DNA of 53,777 bases from Acidobacteriota bacterium. GTDB lineage: Bacteria; Acidobacteriota; UBA890; WLXD01. The number at the start of each line of letters is the position of its first letter. Position 1 is the stretch's first letter. The DNA is taken from contig JAJCXS010000239.1 in the NCBI GenBank assembly GCA_029263335.1, positions 1 through 53,777 on the forward strand, read 5' to 3'. The translations under genes and the position numbers were made by a program. Below the pieces are notes generated by a model. That model searched no databases and was not told where the DNA came from. It saw nothing but the letters and a program-made list of their open reading frames with translations. Below, one piece after another: positions 35,556 to 44,626 of the stretch.

Positions 35556-36287
35556 CTAGCCCGTTGCGCTGTGGGCCAGAACGTCCGCGGCTACCGGCCG
35601 CAGAGCATCGACGTAGTGTCGCGAGTCGTAGTGCCCGACATCATCGAGCGCACGGAACGCAATCTGTCCACCGCGGCGTTGCATTCGCTCCACGGCCCAC
35701 TCCACGGCGGTGAAGGGGATGAGCTCGTCGGCACGACTGTTCACGACCCACAACGGGAACCGCGCCAGCTCCTGGCGCCAGGCTGCGACACCACGCGCGG
35801 TGAGTTCCGTGAACTGGGCCAAACCCGGATCGTCGGGATCGGCCGGGTACAGTACCGGCACCGCGGCCACCGCAATACCGGCGGCGAAACGATCTGGATA
35901 CCGAGATGCCAGGTACCAGGTGCCCATGCCACCGAGGCTGTAGCCTGCCAGGACCACATGATCGGCGGCCACCCCGAGTTCTGCGATTAGCTGTCGGCGC
36001 AGCGCCAGAATCGCCGCCTCGCTGCGCGGGTGGTGCCAGGTTCTTTCGGGGCAGTTCGGCGCCACCAAAACAGCGTCTTGCCCCCTGAATACGGGCTCGA
36101 GAAAGGCCCGCATGAAATCGCGCCCGTGGCGAGGCGACATGTCACCTTGCCACCCATAGTGTAGGCCGATGACCAACGGGAGCGCCCGCTCATCACCCGA
36201 CAGGCGCGGCTGGATCTGCGCATAGCGCAGATCGGAACCCTCATCGAATGACAAGGAGTGGTCGCTCATCGTGGCCCGTTCGCTCAT
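35556..36287 (-). CDS. Alpha/beta hydrolase (esterase-like)
   Basis: About 243 residues. No signal peptide, so likely cytoplasmic. The nucleophile elbow GYSLGGMG sits near residue 133; the acid and base follow as Asp in VVNSRADELIPF and His in DVGHYDSRHY. LPLVIGLHYGWQGDMSP carries the oxyanion region. Domain order and the ELIPF/His spacing fit the phospholipase/carboxylesterase or PHB-depolymerase-like esterases. Start choice between 36287 (MSERATMSDH), 36269 and 36323 is uncertain; none has a strong ribosome site. It lies 36 bases after the end of the permease gene on the same strand, so it may be the last gene of that operon. Substrate unknown. Confidence 0.82.
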   Translation of the reverse strand: MSERATMSDHSLSFDEGSDLRYAQIQPRLSGDERALPLVIGLHYGWQGDMSPRHGRDFMRAFLEPVFRGQDAVLVAPNCPERTWHHPRSEAAILALRRQLIAELGVAADHVVLAGYSLGGMGTWYLASRYPDRFAAGIAVAAVPVLYPADPDDPGLAQFTELTARGVAAWRQELARFPLWVVNSRADELIPFTAVEWAVERMQRRGGQIAFRALDDVGHYDSRHYVDALRPVAADVLAHSATG

Positions 36288-36323
36288 CCCGGCAGTCTGC
36301 CACGCGCTCCGCCACCGCCACAC

Positions 36324-37556
36324 TCACTCGTAGCGGAGAGCCTCGATGGGGTCGAGCTGAGAGGCTCGCGTTGCCGGATAGATACCGGACACCAGCCCGG
36401 CGGCCATCGACACGCTCGTCGACAACAGGATCGACGAAGCGGTAACTACCGTTTCCCACCCGGCCGAGGCCGCCACAACTCTGGCGATGACCACTCCCAT
36501 CGCGACGCCGGCGAGGCCGCCGATCAAGCTGATGGCAAACGCCTCGATCATGAATTGGTTGCGGATCTCCCGACGGCGAGCGCCAACGGCGCGACGAATT
36601 CCGATCTCACGGGTTCGCTCCAGCACCGTCGCCAGCATGATGTTGGTGATGCCAATGCCGCCGACCAGCAGCGAGATGCCCGCGATACATCCCATCACGA
36701 TATTGAACAGCCTCTGCGTGGCGCGGCTCTGGTCGAGCAGCGCCTCCGGTACCACCAACTCGAAATCGTCTTCGCCGCCATGGATACGTTCGAGCAAGCG
36801 CCGGATGGCCACGGCGCTCGCTTGCGCGGACCGATCGGATTCGAGCTGCACGACGATCTCGTCCACCGGCGCTCGCAGTGGCGGCCGGTCAAACTTGCGG
36901 ATCGCGGTCGTCACCGGAACGTAGATCTCGGTCGCCGTGGTGCCGATATCGACGCCCTGGAACTGGCCGCCACCTCCCAGGTCTTCGAGCACACCGACGA
37001 CTTCGAACCAGACATCGTTGATCTTGAGCTGCCCGCCAAGGGCCGCGGCAACGCCGAACAGATCGCGCCGCACGCCGGCGCCGATCACGGCTACCTGTGC
37101 ATGGCGATCCTCATCGAGCCGATCGATGAAACGTCCCTCAGCAACCCCTAGGTCCGATAGCTCGCGCTGACGCCAGGACACGCCGAGAACGCTGGCCGCG
37201 GTACGGCCACCGACCGACATGATCTTGTAGCTGTCGATCTCCACTCGCGGCACGACCAATTCAACGCCCGGGATGCCATCGCTGATGACGTTGGCGTCGC
37301 GTAACGACACGCCCAACGAGTTGCGGCGAATCTCGTTGAGCTCGTCCTCGCTCAGATCCACATCACGCACGAGCACGTTGCGCAGACCCATCCGGTCGAT
37401 CAGCTCCATCGCCTGCCGCTCGGCGCCGGCACCGATCGACAGCATGGCAATCACCGCACCGACCCCGAAGATCATGCCGAGCATGGTCAGCAGTGAGCGC
37501 AGCTTGTGCGCGGCGAGGTTGTTCAAGGCGCTGACGAACGATTCTCGGAGATTCAT
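36324..37556 (-). CDS. MacB-type ABC transporter permease (single module, no fused ATPase)
   Basis: 410 residues. HKLRSLLTMLGMIFGVGAVIAML (about 17-39) is the first membrane segment; the large periplasmic MacB domain runs about 45-275; three segments follow at LFNIVMGCIAGISLLVGGIG, AISLIGGLAGVAMGVVIARVV and ILLSTSVSMAAGLVSGIYP. RTREIGIRRAVGARRREI and the ending PATRASQLDPIEALRYE are the standard MacB C-terminal signature. Unlike MacB there is no N-terminal ATPase, and no ABC ATPase gene appears in the operon or anywhere in the window. It abuts the adaptor gene upstream by one base and is thus the fourth gene of the operon. Confidence 0.93.
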   Translation of the reverse strand: MNLRESFVSALNNLAAHKLRSLLTMLGMIFGVGAVIAMLSIGAGAERQAMELIDRMGLRNVLVRDVDLSEDELNEIRRNSLGVSLRDANVISDGIPGVELVVPRVEIDSYKIMSVGGRTAASVLGVSWRQRELSDLGVAEGRFIDRLDEDRHAQVAVIGAGVRRDLFGVAAALGGQLKINDVWFEVVGVLEDLGGGGQFQGVDIGTTATEIYVPVTTAIRKFDRPPLRAPVDEIVVQLESDRSAQASAVAIRRLLERIHGGEDDFELVVPEALLDQSRATQRLFNIVMGCIAGISLLVGGIGITNIMLATVLERTREIGIRRAVGARRREIRNQFMIEAFAISLIGGLAGVAMGVVIARVVAASAGWETVVTASSILLSTSVSMAAGLVSGIYPATRASQLDPIEALRYE

Positions 37557-38834
37557 CTAGCCGCCCGTGGGACCGGTCGGTGCCGTGGGCGACTCCGACG
37601 ATTCGGGTTCGGCTTGCGTGCGCGTCGGGTCCTGCAGCGCCACGACATCGCCGGCCTCGAGCCCGGCCTCGATTACAACCCGCCCTAACGCCACCGGCCC
37701 GAGCGTCACTGGCACCCGCGCATATTCGCGCCGCGCCTTGCGATATACGTACGGATTGGCTTCGTCGTCGCGGAACACAGCCTCTCGCGGCACCGCGATC
37801 ACGTCGTCGAGATCCTGCACCAGAAGGGTTGCCCGCACGCGCTGCCCGGGCTTCATCCGTGTGGGGTCGGTAACCGCGAGCGCCAAGTCGATGTCGAAGT
37901 ACTGTACCGGCGACCAACGATTGCGCCGTTTGGCCACCGCTGCGACACGTCTTACCTCGGCGTCGAACTCCTCCCCCGGATGGGCCTCGAGCGCCACGCT
38001 GGCAACCACGCCAGGTGCCACGCCACCCGCGTCCGCCTCGAGCACGAAGACCTGCGCCTTCATCAAGTCGAGTTGCGGGATCTCGGCGATTGCGCGGCCG
38101 CCCCATGCCATCGTGCCCACCTGCGCCGCCTCGCCGCGATTGCGTCGCAGGACGAAGATGCCTGCATGCGGCGCCCTCACCTCGAGTTCGCGCAGCCCCG
38201 CCTGTGCCTTTTCGATGGTCAACTGGGCCTGCCGCCCCTGCAACGAAAGCAGGTCGAGCTCGACTTGTCCTTGTTCGGCGCTGAGCTCACGTGCGCTGCT
38301 GGCGTGGTCCTTGCGCTGCGTAGCCAGGGTCGCGTCGATCTGCGATTCGAGGATCTCGGTACGCGAGTAGATCTCCTCGTCGGTGGTCTGGAATTGTCGC
38401 GAGTGATCCAGCTGCAGGTCGGCGAGCTGCTCATCACGTTCGAGGTTCTCCAGGATGGTGGTTTGTTGAATGTTCCTCTGCTCGACCTGACTCAGCGTCT
38501 TGTCTCGCTCGGATTCACCGTCGTACAGCTCGCGCTCCATATCGGTCGGATCGAAGCGAATTACTACCTCTCCCGCCTCCACCTCCGAGCCGTCACGGGC
38601 AAGCCAGGCGATCTTCATCGGACCGCTCTCGCTGACCGGGGGGCCTATGGGGGTGGCGTTTTCGGCTACGAGAATTCCCTCCGCGTCAACGCGGTGTACG
38701 AAGCGACCGCGTTCGGCACGAAACGTCGGAACCGTGTCGGCGCCTCGCAGGGCTCCCGCAAGACTCGTCGCCACGATCAACGCCACGACGACGAGGGCAC
38801 CGCCCGACAACAACGCGACGCGGGCACGACTCAT
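37557..38834 (-). CDS. HlyD/MacA-family periplasmic adaptor (third of three)
   Basis: 425 residues. One N-terminal membrane anchor (ALLSGGALVVVALIVATSLAGAL). VDAEGILVAENATPIGPP begins the lipoyl/barrel-sandwich half, followed by a long coiled coil (about 105-215) rich in Glu/Gln/Leu (DKTLSQVEQRNIQQTTILENL, KDHASSARELSAEQGQVELD), then the returning lipoyl half LEVRAPHAGIFVL, a beta-barrel domain and a MKPGQRVRATLLVQDL membrane-proximal segment. A Thr/Pro/Ser-rich tail ends it. These proteins bridge an inner-membrane permease to the outer membrane. ATG overlaps the previous stop by 4 bases; the permease gene starts directly after its stop. Confidence 0.92.
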   Translation of the reverse strand: MSRARVALLSGGALVVVALIVATSLAGALRGADTVPTFRAERGRFVHRVDAEGILVAENATPIGPPVSESGPMKIAWLARDGSEVEAGEVVIRFDPTDMERELYDGESERDKTLSQVEQRNIQQTTILENLERDEQLADLQLDHSRQFQTTDEEIYSRTEILESQIDATLATQRKDHASSARELSAEQGQVELDLLSLQGRQAQLTIEKAQAGLRELEVRAPHAGIFVLRRNRGEAAQVGTMAWGGRAIAEIPQLDLMKAQVFVLEADAGGVAPGVVASVALEAHPGEEFDAEVRRVAAVAKRRNRWSPVQYFDIDLALAVTDPTRMKPGQRVRATLLVQDLDDVIAVPREAVFRDDEANPYVYRKARREYARVPVTLGPVALGRVVIEAGLEAGDVVALQDPTRTQAEPESSESPTAPTGPTGG

Positions 38835-40078
38835 GCGTTGGGGTCTCGTTCGGCAATCTGGTCGCCGGCCCGCAACCCGGACAACACTTGGACCTCCGCG
38901 GCATTGCGCTGCCCCAGTTCCACGAGTACGCGCTCGTGCCCGAGAAGCGTCCTGCGGTACACGACCGGCCCCGACTCGGCCGGAAAGACGGCGTGCACGG
39001 GCACCACCAACACTCCCTCGAGGCGTTCCGTTTCGATCGTGCCCCGGAATCGCATACCCGGCCGCATGCGCTCCTCATCGGTCTCTGCCAATGCAAGGTC
39101 GAGTCGTACGACCTTGATCGGGTTGCGCGAGAACGACTTGCGCTGGACCGTGCGCCAAATCGACTCGATACTTGCCTGGTACAGCACATCTGGATGCGCG
39201 TCCAGGCGAATCGACACCGACTGTCCCTCGACGATGCGGCCGGCGTCAGATTCGTCGACCTCGCCCTGCGCCATCATGGCGGTGAGATCCGGCAGTTCGA
39301 TGATGCGTTCGAGGCGCCAGACCTGGTCGCCCACCTTCTTCTTCTCCCCGCGCCAGTTCGTCGTATAGATGACGGTGCCCGCGCGCGGCGCCAGCACCGT
39401 CATGCGCCCGATCGATTCCTCTGTGCGGCTCACGAGACGCTCCGCACGATCGCGCTGCGCGACCAAGGCCGACCGCTGCGCCACGCCGGCCGCACGGGCC
39501 GCCTCGAGTTGCCCCTCCAGACTATCTACCTCGAGCCTGGCCAGTTCGACATCCAGTCCGGCGAGTTCGGCGTCATTGGCCGACCGCAGATCCTCGGGCA
39601 CCTCGTCCTTGAGCCGGGCGCGCCGTGCTTCCGCTTCCGCTTCCGCCAGCTGCAATTCCAACCCCATGAGCTGTTGCCGCAGCTCGACGTCGAGCTTCTC
39701 GATGTTCTTGGCCGCTTGTTCGGCATCGGTCTGCAATTGCAGCAACTGGCGGTCGAGCTGCGAGGCATCGAAGGCGACCAGCGGCGCGTCCTTGTCGACC
39801 TCGCTCCCCTCGGGAGCCATGAAGCGAATCTGGAAGTCCCACAGGCCGACTCCTTGTGGCGGGGTGAGAACGCTGGCGTCGCGCGAGGCCAATGTCCCTT
39901 CCACCTCCACGCCGACTACCAGGTCGTCCGTGGAGACGTCGATCCAGCTGACCTCGGAATCATCGCCGAAGGCACTGGTAAGCCCCCAACCGATCGCCAG
40001 GAGCGCCGCCAGCACGCCGGCGCCGAGCCGAAGGGGCATCGCGCCACGGGCACCGGCACCGCCTCCCGAACCGCTCAT
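38831..40078 (-). CDS. HlyD/MacA-family periplasmic adaptor (second of three)
   Basis: About 415 residues from the ATG at 40078, which overlaps the upstream stop (ATGA). A Gly-rich leader and the anchor LRLGAGVLAALLAIGWGLTSAFG come first. Lipoyl half 1 is VEVEGTLASRDASVLTPP; a coiled coil of about 100 residues follows (QLDRQLLQLQTDAEQAAKNI, LDVELRQQLMGLELQLAEAE, ELAGLDVELARLEVDSLEGQ); lipoyl half 2 is MTVLAPRAGTVIYTT; then beta-barrel and MRPGMRFRGTI. It is not a simple copy of its neighbours: the coiled coils differ in sequence and length. Expected location: periplasm, inner-membrane anchored. Confidence 0.92.
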   Translation of the reverse strand: MSGSGGGAGARGAMPLRLGAGVLAALLAIGWGLTSAFGDDSEVSWIDVSTDDLVVGVEVEGTLASRDASVLTPPQGVGLWDFQIRFMAPEGSEVDKDAPLVAFDASQLDRQLLQLQTDAEQAAKNIEKLDVELRQQLMGLELQLAEAEAEARRARLKDEVPEDLRSANDAELAGLDVELARLEVDSLEGQLEAARAAGVAQRSALVAQRDRAERLVSRTEESIGRMTVLAPRAGTVIYTTNWRGEKKKVGDQVWRLERIIELPDLTAMMAQGEVDESDAGRIVEGQSVSIRLDAHPDVLYQASIESIWRTVQRKSFSRNPIKVVRLDLALAETDEERMRPGMRFRGTIETERLEGVLVVPVHAVFPAESGPVVYRRTLLGHERVLVELGQRNAAEVQVLSGLRAGDQIAERDPNA

Positions 40079-41310
40079 CGGGCCAACCCCACCATCGTTC
40101 CCTGCTCCGGGCCGTCGCGAAGTACACACGCGCGGGCGTTGCACGGCCCGAGCTCGACCGGCTGCCGTGAGCCGTCCGCAAGCACCACCGCTACAACGCG
40201 GTCCGTGAAGTCCAACGCTCGCCGCGGCACGAGAAGAACGTCATCACGAACGGCTGTCTCGACCTCGACCCGGACGGACATGCCTGGCTGCATGACCTCT
40301 TGATCGGCCTCATCGAGGTCGATGTGGGCGAGGAAATGCCGTTGCTCGGAACGCTGCCCGGCTTCGTGAGCCACCGGACTGATCTCGCGCACCACGCCTC
40401 GATAACGTCGCTCCGGATAGGCATCGAGCGTGCAAATGACCACCATGCCCAAGGTGATCTTGCCGTCATCGACGTCCGAGAGGCGCGCCTCGACCGCCAT
40501 CGCGCGCAGATCCGGAATCTCCATCACGGTTGCGCCCACCCATATGGTGTCTCCCACCTGGAACTTCCGGTCTTCACGGCGATTCTCGACGGCAACCGCC
40601 ATACCGGATTGCGGTGCCCGCAGAACCATGGTTTCGATCGCCTGGCGCGCCTCCGCCACCTCACGCTCGCTCTTGCGCAGGTCCACGCGAAGCACCTCGA
40701 GCTCGGCCTCGGCAGCTTCCGCGTGACCTTCCAGTTCAGCGAGCGCCTTGTCGTGTTGCACTTGTGCCTGCCGCAAGGCCAACTGGGCCTCTTCATACGT
40801 CTTGCGATCGACCACGTCGGCGGGTATCTCCGCCGCGATCTGTGCCTGGCGCAGCGCAATACGACCGCTCTCGTAGCTGAACTGCTTCTCGGCGAGCTGC
40901 CCATCGATCTCGGCGCGCTTGCTAGCAAGATCGTTCAGAGCCTGTTGCTGTGCCGTAATCGCGTTTTCGATTTCGCTCGCGATCTGAGCCGTGTCGAGCT
41001 CGACCAGCCGATCGCCCTCGAGCACGCGCGTTCCGTCTTCGACCATCCAACGGAGCGTCGTCTCCCACTCGGGCATGCGCGGGATGATGATCTTGTCGCT
41101 GTCGCGCGCGGTCAACGTGCCGCTCAGCAACAGCGTCTGACGAAAATCGCCACGATGAATCTCGCTTACCTGTGCTGTCGACTCGGCACCCCGACCAGGA
41201 TCAGCGCCAACCGTGGGCTCACCTACGCACGCGCCCACCATGCCGCCCATCAGCAGAAGTGCGAGTGCAGGCCGAAGCCGCCGTGTGGCGACGGAGTTAA
41301 TTCCGATCAT
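40075..41310 (-). CDS. HlyD/MacA-family periplasmic adaptor lipoprotein (first of three)
   Basis: About 411 residues and first gene of the operon. From the ATG at 41310 the product has a basic leader, hydrophobic ALALLLMGG and a lipobox MVGAC with Cys28, so it is probably a lipoprotein, unlike the other two adaptors. Lipoyl half 1 (LLLSGTLTARDSDKIIIPRM), a long coiled coil (ENAITAQQQALNDLASKRAE to DLRKSEREVAEARQAIE), half 2 (MVLRAPQSGMAVAV), a beta-barrel and a MQPGMSVRVEVE segment follow; the tail has a Cys pair (PCNARACVL). The frame is open to 41385; no strong ribosome site marks either start. Divergent to PadR at 41546. Confidence 0.9.
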   Translation of the reverse strand: MIGINSVATRRLRPALALLLMGGMVGACVGEPTVGADPGRGAESTAQVSEIHRGDFRQTLLLSGTLTARDSDKIIIPRMPEWETTLRWMVEDGTRVLEGDRLVELDTAQIASEIENAITAQQQALNDLASKRAEIDGQLAEKQFSYESGRIALRQAQIAAEIPADVVDRKTYEEAQLALRQAQVQHDKALAELEGHAEAAEAELEVLRVDLRKSEREVAEARQAIETMVLRAPQSGMAVAVENRREDRKFQVGDTIWVGATVMEIPDLRAMAVEARLSDVDDGKITLGMVVICTLDAYPERRYRGVVREISPVAHEAGQRSEQRHFLAHIDLDEADQEVMQPGMSVRVEVETAVRDDVLLVPRRALDFTDRVVAVVLADGSRQPVELGPCNARACVLRDGPEQGTMVGLAR

Positions 41311-41545
41311 GGCAGCTCGACAAGGCTCCGAATCCGTCGGGGAACGGTATTGGACATTCTCTCTCATGGGACTTGCCCGATGCACTCTCGCGGACCTAAT
41401 CCTCCGCGCAATCCTGTCTCTCTCTCCCTAGAAATCCCCGAGCAGGCGAATTGCCGAAGTCAATGGGAACTTCTTTCGTAATTCACCGTATGAATAATTC
41501 GATTGTAAAGTTCGGTCCTGTGGGCCTGAAGATACGGGAGTCACG
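41311..41545. promoter_or_regulatory. Divergent control region between adaptor operon and PadR-permease operon
   Basis: 235 bases without a gene. It must carry promoters for both directions. The dyad ATTCA-CCGTA-TGAAT lies at 41481-41495, 51 bases before the PadR start, and could be its operator. Rightward, TTCACC, 16 bases, TGTAAA is a weak promoter candidate across 41483-41510; leftward, a TTGACT hexamer is present at 41458-41463 on the minus strand but no good -10 follows. A pyrimidine-rich stretch (41413-41429) separates them. Confidence 0.35.
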
Positions 41546-41875
41546 ATGCCCGGGAAGTTTCTTGCTGAATTCGAACTCTATGTGATGCTCGCGGTGGCGC
41601 GCCTAGGCGACGACGCCTACGGCGCAGCCATCCGTGACGAGATCGAGGGGCGCGTGAACCGGCCCGTCTCGATCGGAGCCCTGTACGCCACCCTTCATCG
41701 GCTCGGCAGCAAGCGCCTCCTACGCTTCGAGGAGGAATCTGAAAGCGGCAGGTCGGGCCGCGCCCGTAAGTACGTTCACCTGACGGCGGACGGCCGCGAG
41801 GCGCTCGATCACTCCACCGCGATGCTGCATCGAATGATGGACGGCGTCGCGCCGGCGGTCGGGGGGCGGCGATGA
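41546..41875 (+). CDS. PadR-family transcriptional regulator
   Basis: 109 residues. FLAEFELYVMLAVARLGD, AYGAAIRDEIEGRV, VSIGALYATLHRLGSKRLL (recognition helix) and SGRARKYVHLTADGREAL (wing) give the PadR fold; a short C-terminal helix follows. The opening GKFLAEFELYVMLAV is typical of regulators that sit before orphan permeases. GGGAG lies 5 bases before the ATG. The stop overlaps the permease ATG by 4 bases. Because the adaptor operon begins 235 bases away in the other direction, this regulator may control both. Confidence 0.94.
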   Translation: MPGKFLAEFELYVMLAVARLGDDAYGAAIRDEIEGRVNRPVSIGALYATLHRLGSKRLLRFEEESESGRSGRARKYVHLTADGREALDHSTAMLHRMMDGVAPAVGGRR

Positions 41876-44598
41876 ATACTCTCGGAACACCACGGTTGTG
41901 GACCGCCCTGCTGCGATTGACCCTTCATCCGGATGATCGCCGCTTTGCACTATCGGATCTCGAAGACGGATTCGAAAGCCGCGTCGGCGAGACTGATCGG
42001 CGGAGCGCGTCTCGCTGGTATCGGCGCCAAGTGGTGCGGTCGATCGCTCCGGCTCTGGGCAGCCGGTGGTCGCGTCGTCCGCGACTGATCTCCCTCGCTC
42101 TCGAAGACCTGCGCTTCGCTGTGCGGTCGCTGGCAAAGACTCCCATCGTGGTCCTCGTCGTCGTGACCTCCCTGGCGGTCGGCATCGGCGCTACGACCGC
42201 AGTGTTCTCGGCGGCCAACGCGTTCCTCCTGCGCCCGGCCAGCGCTGCCATCGCGGAACCCGATCGGCTGGTAACCATGTTCACCAGCGACAACTCCGGC
42301 GGGCTGTATGGCCGCAATTCGGTGCTCGACGCGCAGGAGGTGGCCGCGACGACCGAAGCCTTCTCCGGACTGGCCACGCACCGGATCGGAATCGTCGAAA
42401 TCGAGGGCCGGGACTGGATCCGCAGCTCAATGATCGAAATCGTCAGCGGCAACTACTTCGATGTTCTCGGTGTGAACGTCGACCTGGGCCGCGGCTTCAC
42501 CCCGCAAGAGACGAAGTTTGGCTCCGCGGAGCGGGTTGTCATTATCAGCGCGCGCCTCTGGAACGACCAGTTCGGTGGCGACCCAGCGGCGGTCGGCCAG
42601 GCTGTCATTCTCGACGGCGCCCCGTTCACGGTAATCGGTATTGCTCCCGCTGAACTGCGCAGCCGCTTCATGGCGTTCGAGGTCGACGCGTGGGTGCCAA
42701 TTGGAATTCCCGGGGGTGTGTTCATCTCCAATGAGGCCGAGTGGGGCAATCGGGGCAACCGTGATCACGGCGTCGTGGCGCGCCTGGTACAGGATGCCTC
42801 CCGGGAGCAAGCGAGCGCACAGCTCGACGTGATCGCGGCGCGGCTCCACTCCGAGTATCCCGAGGACTGGGAGGATCAACGGTCCCAGGCGCGGAGCTTC
42901 ACGATCCTGGACGAACGTGCCGCGCGGGTGCCCCCCGACACGGCCACGGCGTTGGCCGCCGTAAGCACCATCTTCGTGCTTGCCGCGGGGCTGCTGCTGG
43001 CAGTGGCATGCTTCAACGTGGCGGGCATCATGCTCGCCCGGGCTGATGCCCGGCGCCAGGAAATGGCGGTTCGCCTGGCGCTCGGTGCGCGCCGTCGACG
43101 AATCGCGGGCCTGCTGCTGATCGAGTCACTGATTCTCGCGGCGGCGGCCTGCGCGGCTGGAATCATGCTCGCGAGGCAGCTGGTAAACACGTTCAGTCAG
43201 GTGTCTCTGCCCATCGCCAACCTCGTCCTGCGATTCGATGTCGGGCTCGACGGTCGGGTGCTGGCGTTCGCACTGATGACGGCGGTACTGACCAGCGTGG
43301 CCTTCGGTATGGTGCCCGCATGGCGTGGCGCACGGCCCGACCTGGTGCCCGCCCTGAAAGGACTGCGGACAACGCGCACAGGCGCGCGTCGGCGCCTGAG
43401 CTTCCGCAGTGCGCTCGTTCTCGGCCAGGTGGCTGTGGCCTTGATCTTCGTTGTTGGTGCGGGCACGACGCTGCGCAGTTTCAACGAACTCGTATCAATG
43501 GACTGGGGGGTCAACGTAGAAGGGTTAGCCGTGATGACCAAGGACCTATCCGCCGAAACGCCCCTGTCCGAGCGCGCTGCTGAGTATGCCGGCGTGTTGC
43601 AGCAGGTCGCCGCCCGACCTGAGGTCGCGGATGTCCAGATCGGGTCCGCGGTCGAGGGGACGAGTTTCGCGTTCGACAACGGCGCCGACGTCGCACCGTT
43701 CGGCTACGAGCGCGCGCCCGGCGAATCCATGCGGGTCTCGGTGAACTCGGTCACGCCAGGCTACTTCGAGTTGCTCCAGATCAGGATGCTGGCAGGACGG
43801 ACCTTCACGTCTGCCGATCACGAGGACGCCGACCGCGTAGCCATCGTGAACGAGTCCTTCGCACGACGTTTCTGGCCCCAGGAGTCAGCTCTGGGACGAC
43901 AGTTCAAGGTCGGGCAGTTCGCCGAGGAAGGCGGCGACAGCATGCGCGCCGATGGCAACACCTACACCGTCATCGGCCTTGCTGCGGACGCCAAGTACCA
44001 CGGTTTCGAAGGAACCGAAACCGAGTTCTTCTGGACAGCGCTATTGCAGGAGCCGCCTGCACGAGCGATGGTCGTGGCGCGTGCCCACGGAGGCGTGGAG
44101 GAGGCAATCCAGAGCCTTCGCGAGGCCATTCCGGCCGACGCGCGCGGCTTGATGATGATCCCGCCGGGCCGCCTGGTGGACCTGCGCGACTTCCAGTTCG
44201 CATTCCTGCAGGTGACGGCCCGCTTTCTGGCGGCGGCCGGCGCCTTCGGCCTGCTGCTCGCGACCATGGGCCTGTATGGAACCGTGGCGTACGCCGTGGC
44301 CCAACGGGCAAGAGAAATGGCGATCCGCCAGGCGATTGGTGCCCTGCCACAGCAGGTAATCAACCAGGTGTTCCGCAGCGGCCTTCGTCTTGCCCTGGCC
44401 GGCCTCGCGGTCGGAGCCTTGATCATCGTGCCGCTGGCTGCGCTGCTACGCGCCGATCTGCACGGCGTGGCTCCGCTGGAACCCCTCGGACTTGCCGCCG
44501 GCTCCTTGATCGTGTTCCTGGCAACGGCGGCGGCCAGCTACATCCCGGCACTGCGCATAACCCGCGTTGCCCCGGTCGAATCTCTACGGGCTGATTGA
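41872..44598 (+). CDS. ADOP-family ABC transporter permease (full length)
   Basis: 908 residues. N-terminal soluble part with RLTLHPDDRRFALSDLEDGF (about 16-35), the DUF-like leader found in PadR-linked members. Module 1 begins AVRSLAKTPIVVLVVVTSLA; membrane segments at STIFVLAAGLLLAVACFNVA, LLIESLILAAAACAAGIML and VLAFALMTAVLTSVAFGMV. Module 2 begins ALVLGQVAVALIFVVGAGTT and ends with AYAVAQRAREMAIRQAIGAL and PALRITRVAPVESLRAD. Both periplasmic MacB domains show a 'sGnYFdvLgv..dlGRgFtp' type motif. No ATPase is encoded near it. Start ATG within the PadR stop. Confidence 0.94.
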   Translation: MNTLGTPRLWTALLRLTLHPDDRRFALSDLEDGFESRVGETDRRSASRWYRRQVVRSIAPALGSRWSRRPRLISLALEDLRFAVRSLAKTPIVVLVVVTSLAVGIGATTAVFSAANAFLLRPASAAIAEPDRLVTMFTSDNSGGLYGRNSVLDAQEVAATTEAFSGLATHRIGIVEIEGRDWIRSSMIEIVSGNYFDVLGVNVDLGRGFTPQETKFGSAERVVIISARLWNDQFGGDPAAVGQAVILDGAPFTVIGIAPAELRSRFMAFEVDAWVPIGIPGGVFISNEAEWGNRGNRDHGVVARLVQDASREQASAQLDVIAARLHSEYPEDWEDQRSQARSFTILDERAARVPPDTATALAAVSTIFVLAAGLLLAVACFNVAGIMLARADARRQEMAVRLALGARRRRIAGLLLIESLILAAAACAAGIMLARQLVNTFSQVSLPIANLVLRFDVGLDGRVLAFALMTAVLTSVAFGMVPAWRGARPDLVPALKGLRTTRTGARRRLSFRSALVLGQVAVALIFVVGAGTTLRSFNELVSMDWGVNVEGLAVMTKDLSAETPLSERAAEYAGVLQQVAARPEVADVQIGSAVEGTSFAFDNGADVAPFGYERAPGESMRVSVNSVTPGYFELLQIRMLAGRTFTSADHEDADRVAIVNESFARRFWPQESALGRQFKVGQFAEEGGDSMRADGNTYTVIGLAADAKYHGFEGTETEFFWTALLQEPPARAMVVARAHGGVEEAIQSLREAIPADARGLMMIPPGRLVDLRDFQFAFLQVTARFLAAAGAFGLLLATMGLYGTVAYAVAQRAREMAIRQAIGALPQQVINQVFRSGLRLALAGLAVGALIIVPLAALLRADLHGVAPLEPLGLAAGSLIVFLATAAASYIPALRITRVAPVESLRAD

Positions 44599-44626
44599 GG
44601 CGGCCCAACAGGCCAACCTCGATGGG

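Noticed and set aside
37980..39368. 462-residue plus-strand frame across two adaptor genes
   Set aside because: Spans the junction of two well-supported HlyD-type genes on the other strand and has low-complexity Arg/Ser-rich stretches.
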